From Styela clava (taxonomy: Eukaryota; Chordata; Ascidiacea; Stolidobranchia; Styelidae), in NCBI RefSeq assembly GCF_964204865.1, contig NC_135251.1, positions 17,236,001-17,300,000 on the forward strand: DNA of 64,000 bases, read 5' to 3'. Position numbers and translations under genes: made by a program. The notes below the pieces were generated by a model. It did not search any database. It worked only from the letters and a program-made list of their open reading frames with translations, and was not told the origin of the DNA. Positions 35,401-50,200 of this stretch are shown in pieces (position 1 is the first letter of the stretch; each line of letters starts with the position of its first letter).

Positions 35401-37315
35401 GATGATTGGCAGAAGTCTGCTTACGTAGAATCAGACTGTCATAATAAATAAAACAATAATTAATACACTATATGTCGAGCAACAAAACGAATGATTACGG
35501 TATTTACGGTCTATTGTGACAAGACTTGTCGTACGGTTCCATTACATTTGAACCCACGTACATTTGAACCCATGACAATTGCACCTGTATGCTATTGCAC
35601 CTATGGATTTTTTTTTGTTTCACGGATAGTTAAACCCATACTAACCCTAACCCATGGGTTTTAGCACCCGCATATAGATTGAACCCGTGGATATACGCAT
35701 GGGTTCAAATGTACGTGGGTTCAAATGTACGGTCACCTTGTCGTACGCAATAGCGAAATTTTCAATCGAAAGCCAAGAAACGAATTATGTGACGTAATCA
35801 TTCCGTAAAGAAGGAGCTTCAGGGTTATTGATATTCAGCGACATACATTGCCAACTTTTCGGTTTTACATTTTTGGTTTACTCTGACATCTTGCATTCCA
35901 TATCCTTAGGACGGACTAATGGGCTCTGCGAGATCTAGCAGAATAAAGACATTCCGATGACGCCGTTTCCGAAAATAAATCATTTTGGCATGCGTATCAA
36001 TCGCACCTGTTCTTGTGTTATTTGCTTTGGGGAAATCATATAAGTCGGAGGCGCACGTTGATTTTTTCAGTTGGAGTTTCCGTAATTATCGCCAACAATC
36101 TTAATTTTTCGCAGTTTCGACAACTATCAACAGGTGAATGTCAATACTATCCAACCCGATAATTATCGCGCTTAGACTCTTGATTAATTACATCAGACAC
36201 ATCTTTATCTTATTGAAAGTACTTTTGTTTCTCGCAATGTCAAATGACTAAGCGTTTGGCCTAAATAACTAATCGTGATTTACGGACTAATATCAGGTCT
36301 CAACATTTTGTAAATTTTTCTTCATCATTTTCTATCATAACCTATTTCTTATTTCTATCTACAGCGAAATTACGGTTACGGACTATACAGTTACGGACTA
36401 CGGTATTGGCAAGATCTGAAATAACATTCGCCCAACACTACTTTCAACAAACTTGCGGTCGAACAATCCACATTGTAGAAACGTTAACGTAAAAGGTTTC
36501 GACAATCAACAGCAGTTTTACGACTGATAGTGCGACTTTACAACGCCCGAACTCTAAAGAAATGTTCTCTTGCATGTTGAACGTCGTTCTAAATTGCCAT
36601 ATTTTCATAAACTACATTGACAGAACGTAATTACCCAGTGTATGACTAATGCAATTAAATACACGTAATGTTTGTTCAAATAATAATAGTAATACCTTGA
36701 TTGGGAAGTTTGTTGCTTATGTTTTTATTACTCTCTACTTTTCTCTTCTTTGGAGTAGGGAATACTGAAGATTCTGAATCCGTACTGTTTGTGCTTCCGC
36801 GCATTCTACGCTTGATCATTTCTTGATTCAATGTACTTCCATAATAGACTTCATTAAAATTTGCATATTCGTCGCCAGATGATTCGGAGTCATGGTCCGT
36901 CATTCTGAAATTTCAAAATGCTATTATGTGTTGTATTCGGCGGTTTAGAATTAAACTTTTCTCTGACAAAATCGTGGTGAAGTAGTTAGATCTATTGATT
37001 TCATTGCTGCCTGTTGGGTGAGCATATTACCGTCATGCTACGGATTGTCTTATCATTAGCTAGTGGGTTGTATACTAAGTGTAAAATTGAAACTTCAAAA
37101 ATTTGAGAAATAAATTATAAATTTCACCTTTGATAAACATCAGCGTAAATCTTTCTTTTCGTAACTTCATCTTCTGAAGAAAGACTTGATGTTGTGCTCT
37201 TTCGAATTTCATCCCAATCAAATGATAACTTTGGGCATATCGTTTTCAAGTCAAACTTGAATGAAATCGGTTTTTTGTTTTGTAATACAGTAAATTCATT
37301 CGTTTCGCTCGCCAT
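29438..37315 (-). CDS. RGS3: RGS3-like regulator of G-protein signalling, copy 2
   Basis: All fifteen exons recur 17,786 bases to the right of copy 1, for example first exon 37128-37315, PDZ exons 32514-32601 and 32133-32238, and last exon 29438-29578. The predicted protein is identical to copy 1, with no stop, frameshift or lost splice site. With about 1.1 kb of its own upstream sequence before the RPS27 relic, it probably carries its own promoter. Confidence 0.85.
35535..35737. mobile_element. 203-bp MITE, insertion B, copy 2
   Basis: Same insertion with TTGTCGTAC flanks, in the RGS3-like intron. Confidence 0.9.
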
Positions 37316-37393
37316 TGTAACATATGTGGTGACATAAATTTTGTGGATCTTGTTTATATAACCGATTATATCTTTCGTGGGAAAATTAAAAAA

Positions 37394-37455
37394 CTGATAA
37401 GAAATGTGTTATACATCTTATCAGCAATTGAAAGGATTGCTGATCAATCCTTTCA
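37394..37455. promoter_or_regulatory. two adjacent hairpins upstream of RGS3-like start, copy 2
   Basis: Same paired inverted repeats as at 19608-19669, unchanged. Confidence 0.35.
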
Positions 37456-37924
37456 TTTAGTAAAATTAAAAGAAATTCTCGATTGCTACTCAGATAGTAC
37501 TTGATAACGATTACCGTATCTTTTAAAAATTTGCACTCAGGTTGAAAATATAGACATAGATATCAAGACAAAATGTAATCAAAGGTATGAAATGTTGATC
37601 AAATCAAGTAAAAATTTGAGTGTTCCGAAACTTTGTAATTACATTCGCACATATATTTTGTTATATCATGATATACAACTGAAAAGCCAGAAAAGTTTTC
37701 CGGTATAAAAACCTATTTTTCGCGACACAAGAGTACCTAACGTAAGGCAAGATGTAGCAGAGCGACAATGCTGCTAAATATTAGGCGAAACTTGTTTTTA
37801 TGCCTGTTCTCTAATTGAACACTCCAAGTAAGTGGTCGAAACCTAGACATTTTGTTTCTGTTGACCTGAGCAATGAGCATCTCATCAATACACGTGCATT
37901 TGATTAAGTGAATATATATATACT

Positions 37925-38100
37925 CAGTGGTGGGATTCAGCCGGTTCGCACCGGTTCTATAGAACCGTCTCGTGGAATTTTATGAGTACAGCGAACCGGT
38001 TAGCATCCCTGAAAAAACATGACTTTTTGTAACAGAAACGGCTGAAAAATATGACTTTTGTGATGGAACCGGCTGACAAAAAATTTGAATCCAACCACTG
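37925..38100. mobile_element. hAT MITE, 176 bp, copy 2
   Basis: Counterpart of 20139-20314 with TATATACT on both sides. Confidence 0.9.
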
Positions 38101-38692
38101 TATATACTGTATATATACATGGCATATACTTGGACTATGTTTGCAAAATCGAAGAATATAACAATGCTCATGGCAGCTATTTTTAGGTATAGAATCACGG
38201 CGGTGGTTCGCAACCAATGGGGATTTAGGGGTTGTTAACGGGAAACAAACTCACACACAGTAAACACAATGAAAATCATAATACATGACACAGGGAGAAG
38301 AAAGCTGCCTATGCTGTCACAACTACACAAGAGTTTGATGAAACGTCCTGATGGTGTGATGTGTCATAATTGCGAAACGGTCGACACCAAATGACCACAA
38401 AATTCGATCTCCTAGATTGCTTCGAAAATGGCCTGTCTCCTGGCAGAGAGGTGTCACCTTTCCTCGCGATTAATACCAAAGCAAGCAAAAATTCCGCATA
38501 CCTAGATCAAAATAACGAGCACAATGGTGATAAAAACAACGAGCACGTGGTGATCAAAACAACGAGCACACGCCACACATCAATGAAGTATTTCTGGAAT
38601 GGCCAACCAGTCAGAGACTAAGAGCCGCATTTCGTACTTCATTACCGCGAAGAGCCACATTATAAACAAGAGCACATGAACATCAGATATAC

Positions 38693-38902
38693 CTTTATTC
38701 ATCTCTGCTAGAATGATAGTTTTTTGTGAATGTCACTAACCACGAACTTTCTGTAAGCCACGCCCTTCCACCAGTTGGTTGGCATAAAAACAGTTGAACA
38801 TCCGACGCACAGCACGACTGTTTGAGCGTGACTGAATACCGTCGTAATCTTATAGCAACCTGGGCACTTTACATCCATGAAATACGAGTTTGGTTCTTGT
38901 GA
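38693..38902 (-). pseudogene. RPS27: RPS27 retro-pseudogene, copy 2
   Basis: Same frame break as copy 1, so the gene was already dead before duplication. Confidence 0.8.
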
Positions 38903-39282
38903 CATCTGGTCCCTACCATTAAAGCGCAATTGAGCTGGTCTTCGTCATAAAGATTTGATCATCTTCAACTCAGTTGCAGCCTCATCTGAGACTAGAGGGA
39001 ATTTCAGGGGTGTGCTATTGTTTGATTTCTTCCAAGCATTATTCTTTGAAAACAAGTATAGAATAGGCATTGTGGAGATGAGAACGTTTCTAGCTCGCCC
39101 AACAAAAAAAAGGGACAACAATATACTACGCACAATTTTATTGGAATGTGCTTCGGGAGCACATTCTCCAGGTCCCTTGGAAGTTTTTATATACTGTATA
39201 TGTAATTAGTTTTTTACTCTTCCTGTTACCAAGTAACCAATATGGGTCAGCATAATAAATCACTAAAGATAATATGTTTCGA

Positions 39283-42200
39283 TTATAAAATGCAGTTTTT
39301 TATTTTATCATTTTCATCCGCATCCGAGGTAAATGTGCTTGTCGCTGTCTTTCTGGTATTTTTTTCCAACTTTGCCTTTTTACACGATGGTACTTGTAAC
39401 CTGTGAAAGAAAATTTTAATACAACATTTTTGTAATCTTATAAACCAATGGTTAAATATAGGGAACTTTGTTATCACAATTTTGATGTTGGACATTGACA
39501 AACGAGTCGAACTAATAGCGTACTCGAAATTTTATTTTGAAATGATGGCAATTTTCTCAAAGTGTTAATAGCACATCATAAAACATAGCTCTGAATAAGA
39601 AGCAACGGATATGTGAGAAGCTATCGTGTATGTAAATGAAACACATTCTAGATTTACAATGTGTCCTGATTATTGGGCCCGAAGTGTTAATATGGTGTGT
39701 TTTGCTAAATTGTTGTTGTTGACTTGTTGTCTCCATAAAATAATGCACCAATCGTTTTCAAATTTACAGCACTTAAATATCGTTTATTCCTCTAGAAGGC
39801 TATCACTTTTATATTTTCCCGACGCCTATAAAATTCGATATTTCATGCAAAATTTTGTTATCACTGCAAATACTGCGCCGCCGCGTGGCGTCACTTCAAA
39901 TCTCCCTCACATCTTTCCGACAAAGTCTTTGCTGTCTTCTCAACTCCAGTACTACCAATGTTAATGCGGCGGTTAGACTTGATTTGAAGCTTTCGAATGA
40001 TCATATAACGGATTTCATTCTAAGTCTCATGGGTACTGCAGTTGGTATTCGTGTTCGTATATTTGAGCATTGTTCTTTTGTTTGGAAAAAAAATTATGGT
40101 TTATTGGACCGCAATTGTAATTATATATATTAGACAACTTCAAAATGCGCTGTAAAAAGAAAATAACCATGTTTTTGAGCATACCAGTCAAACAGATTAT
40201 TACTAAACAAAAAGGGTACCCTCGTAGTATGTGATCCAAGATGGCGGACACCGGAACGTAGTATGTGTACCAGGTAGGGTTAGGCCATAATTTCAGGTAC
40301 AAATACTACGGGAGTCACTTGGATAGTCCCCGAACTCGTAATAGAACTAAACTAAGGAAAACTGGATTAAAATTATGGCCTAACCCTAACCTGGTACACA
40401 TACTATGTTCAGGTGTCCGCCATGTTGCTTCACATACTACGGGAGCGCCACAAAAAGTGTGAGAAGTACGTTACCTATATTTTTCTAATGCAAGCGACTC
40501 CTCCAGAGTTTCGGGAAGGGGTAGATCTTTTGTTTCGGGCAACAAGAGCGTTACAATTGACGCGACTAGAGCAATACCGCTTAAAATCAGAAATGGAACC
40601 AACTTCGAACTTTCACCTGTAAATTACGAATAATACCACAATATGCTAGGTTCGGTACATATTAATACAGCGCCCAGTTGTGGCAACTCATATAACTGTA
40701 ATCTTATCCTATGAAGAGTGAATAATCTGGGTCAAGCTTACCAGTGAAAGCAATAAACGGCGCCATCAAACCACCAAAACGGGAAAGCGTTGCAGAGAAT
40801 CCAAGTGCCGTGTTGCGGAGTTTTGTTGGAAAAAGCTCAGCTGGATACAAAAAAATCATTGCCATAGTAGATGAAATAAAAACCTTTCCGAGCATTGCAA
40901 ACGCAATACTTACTGCGTTATCTGCAATAGGAAGTAAGATGATCAAGCTCATTTCAAACAACCTTGGAATAGCATTTCGAGTCTTTCGCTAAGCTATTCA
41001 TGAAAATCCACAGTTTATCAACCAGAACAATATTCGCTACATATCTGATACTTTTTACCATATCATTACACAGTAGGCCCACGGTATTATGCAGTAAGTT
41101 TAACTCACAGTTGCCAAACACCGGGCAGAGTATTGAGCATAAACATGATATTGCATATGCTGCGGATAACGTAGATCTTCTACCAAATTTTTGCAGAAAA
41201 TAAGGAGCAAAAATCCAGCCAGGAAGTTCTGCAGCGGCGGAAATAAAACAGTTCCAGTATTTGTTTCCTTCAAGGTTTGACGTATTAAATCCAAAACCAT
41301 AATAAGATGTCAAAGTCGCGGTGCTATAACAATAGGAAATCAGGAGTTAACTAAAAATCTCCGTTTCTGACAAAGCTGTCCAATCTACGACAACCATTAT
41401 TTATCCTATGTAATTTTAAAGTGGAAAGTCTTACATAATCCAACTGATAATGAAGCATCGCTTCAGCAATACTCGGTTTCTTAAAAGTATGATGAAATGA
41501 GTCTCCTTTGAATCCTTACTTTTTGTAGTCTGAATTGTGAATAGATTTGGTCAACACTAGTTTTAACGTGCTCTTTAATAATTGAAAACTAATACCTACA
41601 CTAGATTTTGCGGGTGACGAAATCAAAAATATATTTTGCCTCAAAAGCTTTTGATTTGTCGTATTTTTTCGCATGATGAATTTCATGACTTTTGTAGCTT
41701 CAGCAATGCGACCCTTACTTGCAAGCCATCTTGGAGATTCAAAAATAATCCTTCATAACAAAATAAGTAATTATATATAGAAAAACATATTTAACATGAT
41801 GAATAAAATGGTTCGAATAAGCTGGTACGCGTGGTTCCAAATCTAGTATGGCTATGATTGTTCTCAAACATACTATTGTGAAATCATTTTTTTGTTTTCA
41901 ACCTCTTAACATCGGGCTCAAGCTTAAATTCGCTATTTCAACTTACATTATTTGAAGACTTACCAACAAGAAGGAATGTACAGAATACCAATCAAGCCAA
42001 CGACTCTCAAAATCCATCGCCAATCTTGACATAGATATGCGATTGCTGGGACCAGCATGTACGAGAAAGATTCAAAAGAATAAATAAGACAGCTGATTGT
42101 AGCTCGTTTGTCAGTTTTGACCAATTCTTGTACTGATAAATTAAATTTATATGATAAATTCCGACAAGGCAAACCAGCTACATTGCTGAAAAGAACAGGG

Positions 42201-44091
42201 ACCTCGTGACTCAGTTTCGGAGTTTCGAGTTTTGAAAAATGTGTAGCGTGATGCTTTATTTCCCTGTTTATTTGTCTTGCGGTGTGTATGACCTACAATT
42301 TCGAACAACGAAATTAATCTTTTGTACAATATTTAAAAAAATGCAAGTTGTCAAATTGGGCATAAAGAGAGTTAATTTGGTAACACTCTTGATGCAATGT
42401 ATGTTTGCATTAAACTAAAGCCCTAAAACAATAATAATAAGTAATTTATACCTACAAGCATTTGATTATGTCTTACCATATAAAAATGCTGTACAAAATG
42501 CTGCTGCGTTGATTGCTCCTAATAACGTAAACCATATGACACAAGATGCAAAGTTTGGCGCAAAGCTATAAGCGATCATCAGTGACGATATAATCATACC
42601 GTAAATAATTGTTGGCTTCTTCCGTCCAAACCTGGAATTTCGTAAGAGTTATTTTCGATTAATGGTACGTATAACTGGCGTAGTTTTGTGCAACAAGGCT
42701 TTGGGATTTATCTTTAAATGTTCAAATGTTTCTCCCAGTGATGAGAATGTCCATGGAGTCTATAGAGGCGAAAAATAGCAGCTAGAAGATTATTACTTTT
42801 TAAAAGTTTTTAAGAGTCAATTTTGACTGCTGTGTTTCCATTCATGGGAACACTTTTTATAAAATATGGGCATATGACATTTTATTGTGTCACTTTTTTA
42901 TTATATGCACGTGACCATCGTGCTAATGTTTTTGAGCATTCTACTTTTGTTTCCTAGTTAGTTGTTTGTAATCAAGTTGGATTTCAAGAGATGTGCAGTG
43001 TTTAGCAAATCGCTGTAGCCTACTTTATAATCGGCGTTTTTACTGTAATGTTAAAATTTCTAGAAAAGTAAAAATGTTTTTGTTTTGAGAGACATTTGTT
43101 GCTTAAAATAAATCTTGCATTCAACTTCATAGTTTTTTTTATGGTATGCAAATTGAACAAACCTGTCAACTATCATCCCTGCAATCAGACCACTAAACAT
43201 TGGCCCTGCTGAAAATCCAAGCGTCAGAAGAATTCTTTGCCAATCATCATTACAGACCAAGTCAAACTAAAAACGAATCATGACTCCTGGTTGAGCTGAG
43301 AGGATGACTATTTAGGAAATATAAAAACACCATTTACAATCTTTTATCGTCGACTCATATAATATTATTTCTTAGCAGATGATTTGAAGGAAAATGTAAT
43401 TTTAAATGCAGTTAAGCGTTTTAGCAGGGTTAATAGATTGCTCTTTACCTCCTCTGTCCCAGTTTTTACCCCATCTTTTGCATTGTATACCCATCCGTCT
43501 TTGCAATATTCATTAGCATAGCTCCCGGTGGTGTTAAGTGTGATGTTGTGGTTTGAAACATTGACATACCTAAATTTAACTGTGACGTTTTACGTTTACC
43601 GGATATCCCAAAAAAAATCTCTTCTAGAATTGAACATTGTTGTATATATATATATATATATATATATATGGTGACCGTACATTTGAACCCATGTACATTT
43701 GTACCCATGCGTATATCCACGGGTTCAATCTATATGCGGGTGCTAAAACCCATGGGTTAGGGTTAGTATGGGTTTAACTATCCGTGAAACAAAAAAAATT
43801 CCATAGGTGCAATAGCATACAGGTGCAATTGTCATGGGTTCAAATGTACGTGGGTTCAAATGTAATGGAACCTATATATATATATATTCGCATAATATCA
43901 TGTTTGAGGCAGCTACTGAATTATGATGCCACAAAAGCCAACAGAATTTAAGATCGAAACGCAAATACAATGAAATAAACATAGCATATATCATCAAAAA
44001 CATACCTTTTGCATTTTGAAAATTCATTCCCATTCGGTCCCTCATGTGGAATGTAACGTAACAAGATTGATCTCGAGATATTCCTTTCTAT
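39283..44091 (-). CDS. SLC22-type organic ion transporter, 5'-truncated, copy 2
   Basis: Exons 2-12 from 44006-44091 to 39283-39400, identical to copy 1 where compared. Exon 1 is again missing and the same junction-borne ATG occurs at 44241. Downstream exons include the MFS signature exon 42477-42631 and the PETKDLPLPET exon 40475-40616. Confidence 0.8.
40220..40446. mobile_element. foldback element in SLC22-like intron 11, copy 2
   Basis: Counterpart of 22434-22660. Confidence 0.7.
43670..43872. mobile_element. 203-bp MITE, insertion C, copy 2
   Basis: Counterpart of 25884-26086, with the same TA-run length as copy 1. Confidence 0.85.
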
Positions 44092-44218
44092 CTGAAAACA
44101 TGTTTGCATTTTTTCAAATGTAGTTAAAATAATATAAAGGATGTCGGCTCCGAGGGCCACAAAATTATTTTTGCATTGTTCGCGAGCCACAATAGTGCCA
44201 AGAATAGGTAAAACAGTG

Positions 44219-44516
44219 CAACTGTAATGTCGTTGAATCATCAAAATGCCGGAAACAAAGTGCAAGTTTTCTAATGAGTTTAAGAATGAGAACAATTCCC
44301 ATTATTTGAAGCGAAGGCCAATAGAAAGAGAGAGTTTATTTTTATTTGTCAAACCGAGGATTTCGTAGTAAGATTTACAGCTAATTTTGATGCCTGCAAT
44401 CTACCCACAATGGTAGGAAAACGTTTAAACTATTACTAACCCCCAGAATCGAACCAAGTTTGACTTGTCCAATCCGCGCCGTCCCGGTTTTTGGCTTCAG
44501 AGATATGGTAAGCCTA
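44219..44516. mobile_element. truncated hAT-like element at the copy 2/copy 3 junction
   Basis: Right part only, as at 26433-26730, with exactly the same break. Confidence 0.85.
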
Positions 44517-44566
44517 CTTATTCCCCATTCTTGACGTCTGTGCTGGGACCAACTCGTTCAGATCAA

Positions 44567-46160
44567 ATATAGAGGACTTGCACGGGTCACGTGACTTTGT
44601 TACTGGACGGCAATAAAACAAAATCGTCCATTTGGCTCCTGTCAGTTGCAAGTCGGATTATACGTTTCCGTTTTGTTTGGCTGTTGAAAATGGTTATTTC
44701 GTATTGTTCCGTTGGCTGCACGTATAGTATAGACTATAGACAACGAAATGGATCTTCAGTTATATTCCCCTGTTTTCAAAAGATCCGGAACGTCGCGCAA
44801 TGTGGATATCATCTATTGGCAGATCTGCTTGGTGTCAAGTCCAGAAGCCATCTCACTTGTGTTTAACTGTTTGCGGACAGCACTTCGTTGATGGTGAGTC
44901 ATCATGTGCCGTTATCGAATTTTTAAATATTCATAAGCTCCCTCATTTCAATGGAAAGCAGATGACAAACTACTGTTATTGGTAGGCCTAGGCGTAGGCC
45001 TACTTGCAGACTTGACTCGTGTAAGGTATTAATCAATAATTGCCATAAGGTATTGTTTTCCTAGTTAGCAGGTAATCTATTAGTAATTGTGAAAAGTTGA
45101 ATAGATAACTAAAGTTTAACGCCAGTGCTCATGCAAAAAATAACCAGAATTCAATTGAATTCGCCATCTAAGAGTACGCTCGCCACCGCATCTCTGATCC
45201 CACTGGGAGTTTCACAGCTTCCAATCCCATGCGGGGATAGTTATGTGCGAGTGGATTGCAGCTCTCCTCCCACTGAGGGTGGTTCACACGACCGCTGGTC
45301 GATTACGACATCCCCCACCATCAAGTATATGCTTCTAAAACAAATAACTGGCTAACTAATCCCGACATAGAAATGGTAATCGTACGATGCTGCACCTTGC
45401 AATCTGTCCCCAACCAATGATAAATTCTATCCTGAAAACTACCCACATTGGTAGGCATAGTTGCGTTTTAAATTGAAAGAAATCTTCATTAATGGTCAAA
45501 TTGGTCTGATTGTTTTGTTAGTTAGCAGGTAATTTATTACTGATCTGATACACAAACTTGGCACTGTCAAATGATGATAAGTGTTTAATTTATTTTCAGG
45601 AAAAAGGGAAGATAACCCATTATCAGCTGCTTATATGTCCCATCGAAACACATGTAAGATGGCTTCTGGACTTGACACCAAGCAGTTCTGCCAATACAAT
45701 AGGCAATGGATGATATCCACATTGCGCGACGTTCCGGATCTTTTAAAATTAGTGGAATATAACTGAAGATCCATTTCGTTGTCTATACTATACGTACAGC
45801 CAACGGAACAATACGAAATAATCATTTTCAACGGTGACCGTACATTTGAACCTACGTACATTTGAACCCATGTGTATATTCGCGAGTTCAATCTATATGC
45901 GGGTGCTAAACCCATGGGTTAGGGTTAGTATGAGTTCAAATATCCGTAAAACAACAAAAATTTTCATAGGTGCAATAGTGTGCAGGTGCAATCGTCGTGG
46001 GTTCAAATGTACGTGGGTTCAAATGTAATGGAACCATTTTCAACAGCCAAACAAAACGGAAACGTATAATCCGACTTGCAACTGACAGGAGCCAAATGGA
46101 CGTTTTTGTTTCATTGCCGTCTAGTAACAAAGTCACGTGACCCGTGCAAGTCCTCTATAT
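44567..46160. mobile_element. THAP-type transposon relic, copy 3
   Basis: Counterpart of 8995-10588; same frames, same nested MITE. Confidence 0.7.
45833..46035. mobile_element. 203-bp MITE, insertion A, copy 3
   Basis: Same insertion with ATTTTCAAC flanks. Confidence 0.85.
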
Positions 46161-46341
46161 ACTACTACGTTCAGATACATCTTTAAAATATTTTTACTTG
46201 GTGTTTCATATCGCCGATAAGCGTTTAAAGCAAATACTAACCAAATGGAGCTTGTATATGTATGCAAATTTGTTTCAATATATATAAAATACATTGTGAA
46301 GATCAACAATGCATAAATATTTATGTAGGTAGATTCTAGAC

Positions 46342-46642
46342 CAGGCACGCTTTTTGGACCGGGTGCCAAAAAATTTGTCTACTTAGACTGGCTGCCATGT
46401 AAGTGTGACGTAAAAAGTTACATTTTATAAACAATATTTACACTGTTACAAAAGCAAAAGTGGAAAACAGTGAGCCTCGTGCCAAAACGAAATATAATCC
46501 CAATCTCAACAAATTCCTTGAGCTATTTTTAGCCCAACATCAAAATTTGGTTTTAGTTTGGTTGTGGCAGCATCATGCGGGCCAGACTGAACTACCCAAC
46601 GAGCCGGATTTGGCCCGCGGGCCGTAGTTTGCTCATGTCATA
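46342..46642. mobile_element. hAT-like non-autonomous relic, copy 3
   Basis: Counterpart of 10770-11070. It contains the one substitution (46393) seen in the first 14.5 kb of copy 3. Confidence 0.5.
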
Positions 46643-47223
46643 TGTCTGTTGTAGACGGTTTGCACAAACGAGTTTGACTAACATTCACTGCCCAGGACGT
46701 AACCTGCAACAGCTGAGCTATGGCGCCATTGGTAACCAATTGCCACAGTTGCCCAGATATGAGGATATTTCTTTATACATTGACTTTGAATTAGATTCTG
46801 TGTAGCAACTAATAAAAACGACGGGAATGTTGTTAAACTACTGAGAGGGGTTCTACGTACAATTTGTGAAAGGCGTAATCATGTTCATTCTAACATTTGT
46901 CGTGAGTTGCATAAGCAAATACTCAAACTCATTCACCTAAACTCTCTCTACAAACAGTCACTAAAAATGTTGAGGTTTTCTATATACAACTTCTCTCTGT
47001 GTACTACGCTCTGTACAAGCAACTAAACGAAAATATGGGTGAGTTCATTCACATACCCCTTGAGAGCCAAGCTTCACCGACTGGCGCTACGTATAGATTT
47101 GCAAACCTATAACACAAGCCTACATTTTCTGGTTTTTAGTTTATTTATTCAATCAATAGACGAAAGAACATATGCAGGAACAAATGACGAAATTGGCAAA
47201 AAAACACATCTAAACATTTAAAT

Positions 47224-50200
47224 TTAATTTTGTGAAATATATCGTCTGTAAGAATCAGATTCCATCAACCGAAATATATGATCTTGAGCTTCCTGGAACA
47301 TTTCTGAGGTTGGATTCTGCAGCTTTTCTGTTATCATTGAACGTATTTTTGATGTAATATTAACCTGAAAATATAAAAGATTATCCATTAGGCATTGACG
47401 TATTTGAATAATTTGGAGCCGGAAGGTTTTTTTTAGACTGAATCAGAACAAACCAACCAACAACCAAATCATATGGGTGGCAATGTTTTCATTGAAAATG
47501 GAGGGACCTGAGCCCTGGCAAAGACCAATGAATGACTCGCTCCAGCAGCAGTAGATAAAATTTCAAGGATATGATGGATGTTTCGCCTATATATATGGCC
47601 GTTCACTCAAAAATCAAAAAAAAAATAGTGCTGATAAAGACTGAATGTCAAATCATACCTCACACTCTGCATCAGAGTGGATATATTTTTTGTAGATCGC
47701 AGACGCAAGTTTACGTTGTTTTGTTGTCTTCTTATTTTTGTAACTTTCACATTCAGTCCAAAAATCAAGATTTTCCTCACTGTGCTCTATTGCAAGAAAT
47801 GCGCGAAAGGAAGCACATTTACCTTCAAAAAATAAAAAATATACATTAATATATATATATGTATTTTCAAAACAATGAGAGAGAAAGGTAATAAACCTAA
47901 CCGCCGAAGAATACTGGCAAATGATAAAATGTAGATTATGTGAAAACAGTTTTAAAACAGAATATTACATTAATTCGTATCTGATTATAACCAGGATTAA
48001 TCTAGGTTTAATTTAAAATCGATTCACGGGAATATTCTACAAACCTTTATCTTTCAAAATAGCTAGCAGTCCATTCGCTGACGAAGAATTGGAGGAACAA
48101 GACGATACGTTAATAATATTACTTTCCAGTGCTGTGTAGCCTTTCTTCTCCTCGTTCTTATGTTTTCTTGACTTGACACGACTAAATTAATGTTGAAAAA
48201 ATATATTTGAAAAACATTAGAATATATGAGGTAAGAAATGTATCAGCACAAGTGACACAAATAGTTTACACTTATACAAGTTAAACTTTTTTTCATTTTC
48301 AACTTCAATCATTAACATAAAAATAAACTAGCAGCAGCACAGAAGCTACAAGATTTGTGTATGATTTCATATGTCAGTTATAAGAAAAGCAAAGAATCTT
48401 TTCACTTCAGTAAATGCCCATGTACTGTTCCTAGCAAAAGTGTGTATGCTTCATTTAACTTATCTAGGCTATTGCATTTGATCAATACAGGGCACAGGGT
48501 TACTAATTCAACAAACCGACTTATGGAACCCTGTACTACAAACATCCAAATATTTCGATTCAAAGTAAGATATATTTATGTTTGTCACGGTAAGAGTCAA
48601 ATAAGGTAAGAAAAAAGACTTTTGTTACTTACAATATCTTTTTAATCTTTTCTGTTTCGATCCAATCAATTTTACTCGAAATATTTTTGTTGTTTTGTAG
48701 TTCTTCTTTCGTTTTCAAATCTGATTCGGAAGAACATGACCGACTTCTTATTCGTTTTGGATCAACATCGCTTGATGACGTAACACTAACGATTTCCACG
48801 CGATCATTGTCATAATTTTGCGACCTCGAGCTATTTATTTCAGATGACACGATATCACTCGGTGCCCCAAGTTCGAATTTTTGAGGAAAATCTGAAAATG
48901 AAAAAATTAAATAATGCAAACTTCCTCACATCGACCCAAGGTGAACGCATGCTTGAATCTACTTACCAATGAAATCAGGATAATATAAGGTGAACTTCTC
49001 ATTCCCAGCCTGTAACAAAGAAATTATAATGTTTATATATTATATTTTTTTAATTTATTGGTTCAGTTTGTTTAAACGTATAGATTCGTCGGAATATTTA
49101 TAAGATTGCCTTTGCATTGTGCTGTGACGCCGCTTCAATAATAAAAAAATCGAATATCGGAACAATTAGTTTATAAAATCTACATACCGATTTTTGCATA
49201 CGAAAACTCTCCGACTTATTAAAATATCTTTTGCTGCTTGTGCGTTCATATCCGTTAATGCTTCTTTTTGCAGATCGTCGAAGAATCGGCGATTCACATC
49301 CGGGAACCATTTGTCTCAATTGCGCGAGTTGTTTTTTCCCGTCATGATATGTTCGTCTTCGGACTATTCTCGCCGACTTTTGCAAATTTGCACCGTATGT
49401 AACGGACGCCAAACACAGCGGTGTACCGGGAGTGTTGCTAGGACGACAGGGAATGGAGTTACCAGCATATAACGGGGGCTTGCAAATTTGAAATGTCTGT
49501 TCCTGCTCTTCAGTCAAAAACACATCATCATTATCTTCATCTTCAAATTGTATTGGTTTGATTTGGTGCTTCATATCATGTTGTGGTCTGAATGGCGTTT
49601 GCTGGTCTATATCATTTTCTATATATCTATACTTTTGTAGTTTTTCTCTCGTTGTAATGAATTGCAAGTTATTTTGCGCTGATGTCCTTAGTCGATGTTC
49701 GTTCAATTTACGCTTTTTGTGTCGAACACCACCTTTTCTATTAAGTTTACGTTTATATCCGCCTTTTGGTGTATTGTTCAATTCTCGGTTGTTTCGATGA
49801 CTTCTTTGAATTTTCAGCACTACAACACCGGAACAAGATCTATATAGAGGCAAAATACCAGTTGGCAATTTTGTTCATTGCAAAAATATATAAATAATAA
49901 CCTAAAAATAACACTTACCTCAGTAAATTTTGAAATTCAAAATTAGTCCGGTTATTAACAATTGACCCATTGATTGACAATATTACGTCTCGTTCACGGA
50001 GTCCGACGGAATAAGCTTGTGATCCTGAAAATAAAAGGTTTATATACATTTTAATCAAAGTAAACTAGTAAGAAACGCAAGGCAACAACTCTCTTAGGCT
50101 TTAATAAGAAAAGGAGCATTTTGAGTAAAATAGATCAGCTGGTATGTTTTGTATTGATATCGTACGAAAATTTACACATCTGACTAAGCTTTAAAAGTCT

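Larger units (their letters stand above)
26433..44218. repeat. tandem segmental duplication, copy 2 (17,786 bp)
   Basis: It joins copy 1 at GTG/CAACTG. In the stretches I compared I saw no difference from copy 1, including all reading frames and the microsatellite lengths. Confidence 0.97.
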